DNA of 17,065 nt from Brevundimonas sp. (lineage in GTDB: Bacteria; Pseudomonadota; Alphaproteobacteria; Caulobacterales; Caulobacteraceae), in the NCBI RefSeq assembly GCF_003248455.1, contig NZ_QFNM01000052.1, forward strand, positions 1 through 17,065, given 5' to 3'. A model generated the notes under the pieces. That model did not search any database. It was not told where the DNA came from and saw only the letters and a list, made by a program, of their open reading frames with translations. Shown in pieces: positions 14,415 to 17,065 of the stretch; the stretch's first letter is position 1; each line of letters begins with the position of its first letter. The position numbers were made by a program, and so were the translations under genes.

Positions 14415-15329
14415 CTATCCCGCGAAACACCAGGCCAGGACGGCCTTCTGGGCATGGATGCGGTTTTCGGCCTCGTCCCAGACCAGCGACTTCGACCCGT
14501 CGATCACGGCGTCGGAGACTTCCTCGCCGCGGTGGGCCGGCAGGCAGTGCAGGAAGACGGCGCCGGGTTCGGCCAGGTCCATCAGGGCCTCGTCGACCGA
14601 ATAGGCTTCGAACGCCGCCAGCCGCGCCTCGTAGTCCTTGTCGCCCATCGAGACCCAGGTGTCGGTCACGACGACGTCGGCGCCCTTGACCGCCTCGCGC
14701 GGGTCCGAGGTCAGGGTCACGGCGTTTCCGCCCTTGGCGAGATCGCGCAGGTCGGGGTGGTATTCCGCCGGACAGGCGACATTCAGATGGAAGCCGAACT
14801 TGGGCGCCGCGTGCATGAAGCTGTGGCAGACGTTGTTGCCGTCCCCGACCCAGGCGATGGTCTTGCCCGCGACCGGGCCGAGGTGTTCCTCGATCGTCTG
14901 AAGGTCGGCCAGGATCTGGCAGGGGTGAGAACGGTCGGTCAGGCCGTTGATGACCGGCACGGTCGAGACGCGGGCGAAGCGTTCGACGTCCTCGTGGTCG
15001 TTGGCGCGTATCATCACCGCATCCACCATGCGCGACAGGACCCGGGCGGTGTCCTCGACCGGCTCGCCCCGGCCCAGCTGCATGTCCGACGCCGTGGCGA
15101 TGATGGACGCCCCGCCCAGTTGGCGAATGGCCGCGTCGAAGCTGAAGCGGGTGCGGGTCGAGTTCTTCTCGAAGATCATGGCCAGGACGCGGTCCCGCCC
15201 CGGCGCGTCCGCGTCGGCGCGCCCCTGGGGCCAACCCTTGCGGGCCGCCTTGCGCGCATGGGCGTCGTCCAGAATGGCGCGCAACTCGGCGGCTTCGAGC
15301 CGGTGAATGTCGAGGAAATGGCGGGTCAT
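14415..15329 (-). CDS. argF: Ornithine carbamoyltransferase
   Basis: This 304-residue enzyme joins carbamoyl phosphate and ornithine to give citrulline in arginine synthesis in the cytoplasm; it forms trimers. The carbamoyl-phosphate loop S57-T-R-T-R61 is present, then H135-P-C-Q138, which completes that site. The ornithine-binding segments are DTWVSMG (the SMG loop) and H261-C-L-P with C262. Length and order are typical of the anabolic enzyme. The ATG at 15329 has no strong ribosome binding site, which would fit an ancestral dependence on translation of an upstream arg gene. It lies 85 bp after the GxxExxY gene and is on the same strand as argD, so argD, GxxExxY and argF may share a transcript. 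Confidence 0.96.
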   Translation of the reverse strand: MTRHFLDIHRLEAAELRAILDDAHARKAARKGWPQGRADADAPGRDRVLAMIFEKNSTRTRFSFDAAIRQLGGASIIATASDMQLGRGEPVEDTARVLSRMVDAVMIRANDHEDVERFARVSTVPVINGLTDRSHPCQILADLQTIEEHLGPVAGKTIAWVGDGNNVCHSFMHAAPKFGFHLNVACPAEYHPDLRDLAKGGNAVTLTSDPREAVKGADVVVTDTWVSMGDKDYEARLAAFEAYSVDEALMDLAEPGAVFLHCLPAHRGEEVSDAVIDGSKSLVWDEAENRIHAQKAVLAWCFAG

Positions 15330-15353
15330 GAGTGATCCGGTCGGGGCGAAAAG

Positions 15354-15402
15354 AGGTTCATCACAAAGAGCACAACGAGGTCACGACGAACACGACGGAA
15401 GG
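15354..15402 (+). repeat. Left inverted arm of the GxxExxY cassette
   Basis: This arm starts AGGTTCATCACAA and continues as CAC-led 9-mers (CACAAAGAG, CACAACGAG plus GT, CACGACGAA, CACGACGGA). It lies between the GxxExxY stop and the argF start and is noncoding. Confidence 0.8.
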
Positions 15403-15414
15403 CTGGCCTGCGGG

Positions 15415-15822
15415 TCATAACACCAGACGGCGGAAGCCGTCCTTCAGTCTGGGCGTGTTGAAGTTGATCAGATAACCCAATCGAACCTGCGAGAACCGCA
15501 GATAGGTGAGGATTTGCGCGGTGTGGATCGACGCCAAGGCGTCGATCGCCTTCACCTCGACGATCACCTGACGCCCGACGAGCAGATCGAGGCGAAAGCC
15601 CACGTCCAATCGGTCCTCGCGATAATGGACGGGGACGGCGACCTGGCGCTCCACGACAAGACCGGCTCGTGCCAGGTCGCCGGCTAGGCAATGCTCGTAA
15701 ACCGACTCCAGCAGACCCGGTCCGAGTTCCCGGTGCACGGCGAAGGCCGCATCCATGACGGCGCGGCCGATCTGGTTCACTTCCGGTGAAACAGGCGCCC
15801 TCTCGTCGTGTCCGCCGTGCAT
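15415..15822 (-). CDS. GxxExxY family protein (PD-(D/E)XK nuclease-like)
   Basis: This 135-residue protein carries the family-naming motif G36-xx-E39-xx-Y42 within VHRELGPGLLESVYEHCL. Its core ends in RLDLLVG (D79) and VIVEVKA (E89-V-K91), followed by Q103. That matches the D...ExK arrangement of PD-(D/E)XK nucleases, with which the family is grouped (PDDEXK_3). The biochemical role is unknown. The ATG at 15822 gives the usual family length. A longer version to 15894 would overlap argD and is rejected. The first eight codons (MHGGHDER) lie inside the right repeat arm, so the repeat supplies the start codon and N-terminus. It lies 28 bp after argD and 85 bp before argF, interrupting two genes of one pathway. 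Confidence 0.85.
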   Translation of the reverse strand: MHGGHDERAPVSPEVNQIGRAVMDAAFAVHRELGPGLLESVYEHCLAGDLARAGLVVERQVAVPVHYREDRLDVGFRLDLLVGRQVIVEVKAIDALASIHTAQILTYLRFSQVRLGYLINFNTPRLKDGFRRLVL

Positions 15823-15847
15823 CCGCCGTGCCCGTTGTGATGAACCT
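15799..15847 (-). repeat. Right inverted arm of the GxxExxY cassette
   Basis: Read on the minus strand this arm starts AGGTTCATCACAA and continues CACAACGGG, CACGGCGGA plus TG, CACGGCGGA, CACGACGAG. This is the same unit order and spacing as the left arm. It begins 3 bp after the argD stop and contains the GxxExxY start codon. Confidence 0.8.
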
Positions 15848-15850
15848 GAA

Positions 15851-17044
15851 TCAGCCCGCCAGCTTTTCTCGCGCCACTTCGCAGGCGCCTTCAAACCGCG
15901 CGATGGCCTCGCGAGCCTCTTCCAGGGTCAGGTTGAGCGGCGGCAGCATCCGCACGCAGTTGTCGCCGCCGCCGGCGATCAGCAGCTGCTGCGTGTCGCG
16001 CGCCAGGGCCATGAAGTCGCGATTGTTCGGAACCAGCTTGACCCCGATCAACAGCCCCTTGCCGCGCACGTCCACGATCACGTCGGGAAAACGCGCCTGA
16101 AGACCGGCCAGCTGCTGCTTCAGATAGCCAGCGATCTCGGCGACATTGTCCAGCGTCTCGGGACTGTTGATCAGGGCGAGCGCCTTCTGACCCACCGCCA
16201 TGGCCAGCGGATTGCCGCCGAAGGTCGATCCGTGGACGCCGACCGTCATGCCCGAGGCCGCCTTGGCCGAGGCCAGGCAGGCGCCGATGGGAAAGCCGCC
16301 GCCCAGGGCCTTGGCCACCGCCATGATGTCCGGCGCCATGCCGGCCCATTCGTGGGCCCACAGCTTGCCGGTCCGGCCCATGCCGCACTGGACCTCGTCG
16401 AAGATCAGCAGCACGCCGTTGTCGTCGGCCATCTGGCGCATCCAGCGCAGATCCTCGACCGGCGTCTCGCGGCAACCGCCCTCGCCCTGGACCGGCTCCA
16501 GGATGACGGCGGCCGTGGTCGGGTTTTCGAAGGCGGCCTTCAGCGCGTCCTTGTCGCCCCATTTCAGCTGGTGGAAGCCCTGCATCGGCGGGCCGAAGCC
16601 CTCGGTGTAGCTGGGGTTGGCGGCCGCGTTGATCGCCCCATAGGTCCGGCCGTGGAACGAGCCGTCGAAGCCGTAGATGTCGATCCGATCGGGCGCGCCA
16701 TTGGCCGAATGATATTTGCGCGCCGTCTTCAGCGCGCACTCGACCGCTTCCGTGCCCGAGTTGGTGAAGAAGACCACGTCGGCGAAGCTGGCCTCGCACA
16801 GGGCGTCGGCCAGGGCTTCCTGGCCCGGAATGCGGAAGATGTTGGACACGTGCCACAGCTTCTCGGCCTGATCCTTGACCGCCTGGACCAGTTCGGGGTG
16901 GGCGTGGCCCAGGCCGTTGGTCGATATGCCGGCGACGCAGTCCAGATATTCGGTCCCGTCGGTCGACCACAGACGCGCGCCTCGGCCGCGTTCCACTTCC
17001 AGCGGCGCGCGATTGTAGACACCCATCAGATGTTCAGTGGACAC
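15851..17044 (-). CDS. argD: Acetylornithine (succinyldiaminopimelate) aminotransferase
   Basis: This 397-residue class III PLP aminotransferase converts N-acetylglutamate semialdehyde to N-acetylornithine. Many bacterial ArgD proteins also serve lysine synthesis as the succinyldiaminopimelate aminotransferase. The PLP lysine is K245 in AVAKALGGGFPIG; D216 of FDEVQCGMGRTG pairs with the cofactor ring nitrogen. The substrate and phosphate loops (SGTEAVECALK, HGSTFGGNPLA) are intact. The GTG at 17044 is chosen because a strong GGAGGT (complement of 17054-17059) lies 9 nt upstream; the in-frame ATG at codon 7 is too far from it. The gene is complete, ending 3 bp before the right repeat arm. Confidence 0.96.
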   Translation of the reverse strand: MSTEHLMGVYNRAPLEVERGRGARLWSTDGTEYLDCVAGISTNGLGHAHPELVQAVKDQAEKLWHVSNIFRIPGQEALADALCEASFADVVFFTNSGTEAVECALKTARKYHSANGAPDRIDIYGFDGSFHGRTYGAINAAANPSYTEGFGPPMQGFHQLKWGDKDALKAAFENPTTAAVILEPVQGEGGCRETPVEDLRWMRQMADDNGVLLIFDEVQCGMGRTGKLWAHEWAGMAPDIMAVAKALGGGFPIGACLASAKAASGMTVGVHGSTFGGNPLAMAVGQKALALINSPETLDNVAEIAGYLKQQLAGLQARFPDVIVDVRGKGLLIGVKLVPNNRDFMALARDTQQLLIAGGGDNCVRMLPPLNLTLEEAREAIARFEGACEVAREKLAG

Positions 17045-17053
17045 GGGACCAAG

Positions 17054-17059
17054 ACCTCC
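17054..17059 (-). promoter_or_regulatory. Strong ribosome binding site of argD
   Basis: The complement of 17054-17059 reads GGAGGT, 9 nt before the GTG at 17044. It decides the GTG start over the ATG at codon 7. Confidence 0.8.
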
Positions 17060-17065
17060 AAAAGC

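Larger units (their letters stand above)
15354..15847. mobile_element. GxxExxY cassette bounded by inverted 9-mer-repeat arms
   Basis: Two 49-bp arms, 15354-15402 and the complement of 15799-15847, are inverted copies of each other. The outer 13 bases AGGTTCATCACAA are identical and 37 of 49 positions match without gaps. Each arm is a row of four CAC-initiated units (consensus CACGACGAA-like, 9 bp, with a 2-bp extension after the second unit). The arms enclose a single gene. There is no transposase and no obvious target-site duplication (flanks AAAAG on the left, GAATC on the right). The outer edges lie 24 bp from the argF start and 3 bp from the argD stop. Mobility is inferred from this structure; how it would move is unknown. 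Confidence 0.65.

Noticed and set aside
12839..14455. Long minus-strand open frame of 538 codons
   Set aside because: It is antisense to nudC and the stress-protein gene, which have clear motifs; stop-free antisense frames are expected at this GC content.
15348..15853. Target-site duplication flanking the GxxExxY cassette
   Set aside because: The bases outside the arms (AAAAG and GAATC) do not match in direct orientation, so no duplication is supported.
15823..15894. Longer GxxExxY start at 15894
   Set aside because: It would overlap the end of argD by 44 bp and adds residues outside the usual family length; the ATG at 15822 suffices.

Overview
The window is GC-rich, gene-dense DNA with strong third-position G/C bias. 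Its content points to an alphaproteobacterium, most likely of the Caulobacterales (Brevundimonas- or Caulobacter-like). The reasons are a RegB/SenC/RegA redox locus, an intracellular PHB depolymerase, an alphaproteobacterial small SRP RNA and a candidate EcfG-type stress promoter. The taxonomic call is inference from gene content, not from a database match.

Layout, left to right. (1) Positions 1-615: the 3' part of a PfkB-family sugar/adenosine kinase, cut by the window edge. (2) 688-2517: dnaX, the clamp-loader tau/gamma subunit, without the family's zinc cysteines and with a glycine-rich linker. (3) 2524-5348: a complete redox-sensing module. Histidine kinase regB and response regulator regA run leftwards, and the SCO1/SenC gene runs rightwards from a 45-bp shared intergenic region. 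(4) 5431-7339: phaZ (PHB depolymerase) overlapping a YgjP-type zinc metallopeptidase gene by 35 bp. (5) 7343-7495: a hairpin-rich repeat element with inverted ends that fills the gap between two convergent genes. (6) 7497-11270, leftward: a secreted alpha/beta hydrolase, a SAM methyltransferase 5 bp behind it, then a class A penicillin-binding protein. (7) 11425-12537, rightward: a Rieske non-heme iron oxygenase. (8) 12538-12850: a 313-bp stretch without protein genes, holding a duplicated repeat with a 5-bp tandem array, and the SRP RNA gene ffs on the minus strand with its promoter. (9) 12851-14356: nudC and a pyridoxamine-phosphate-oxidase-like stress protein, ended by a strong hairpin. (10) 14415-17044, leftward: arginine genes argD and argF, separated by a GxxExxY gene inside a pair of inverted, 9-mer-built repeat arms.

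Most of the window is housekeeping: replication, protein targeting, cell wall, arginine synthesis, NAD/RNA-cap hydrolysis and PHB turnover. RegB, RegA and SenC form one functional unit linking quinone redox state and oxidase copper supply to transcription. ArgD and ArgF act in the same pathway (N-acetylornithine and citrulline formation).

The most unusual structure is the 494-bp GxxExxY cassette at 15354-15847. Its two ends are imperfect inverted copies (37 of 49 positions identical) built from the same series of four 9-mer-like units, and one end encodes the start of the protein. It sits 3 bp after the argD stop and 24 bp before the argF start, so it looks like an insertion into an arginine operon. 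Further points worth checking are the duplicated repeats downstream of ffs, the intergenic inverted-repeat element at 7343-7495, the EcfG-like promoter before the stress-protein gene, and the zinc-less DnaX with its glycine tract.
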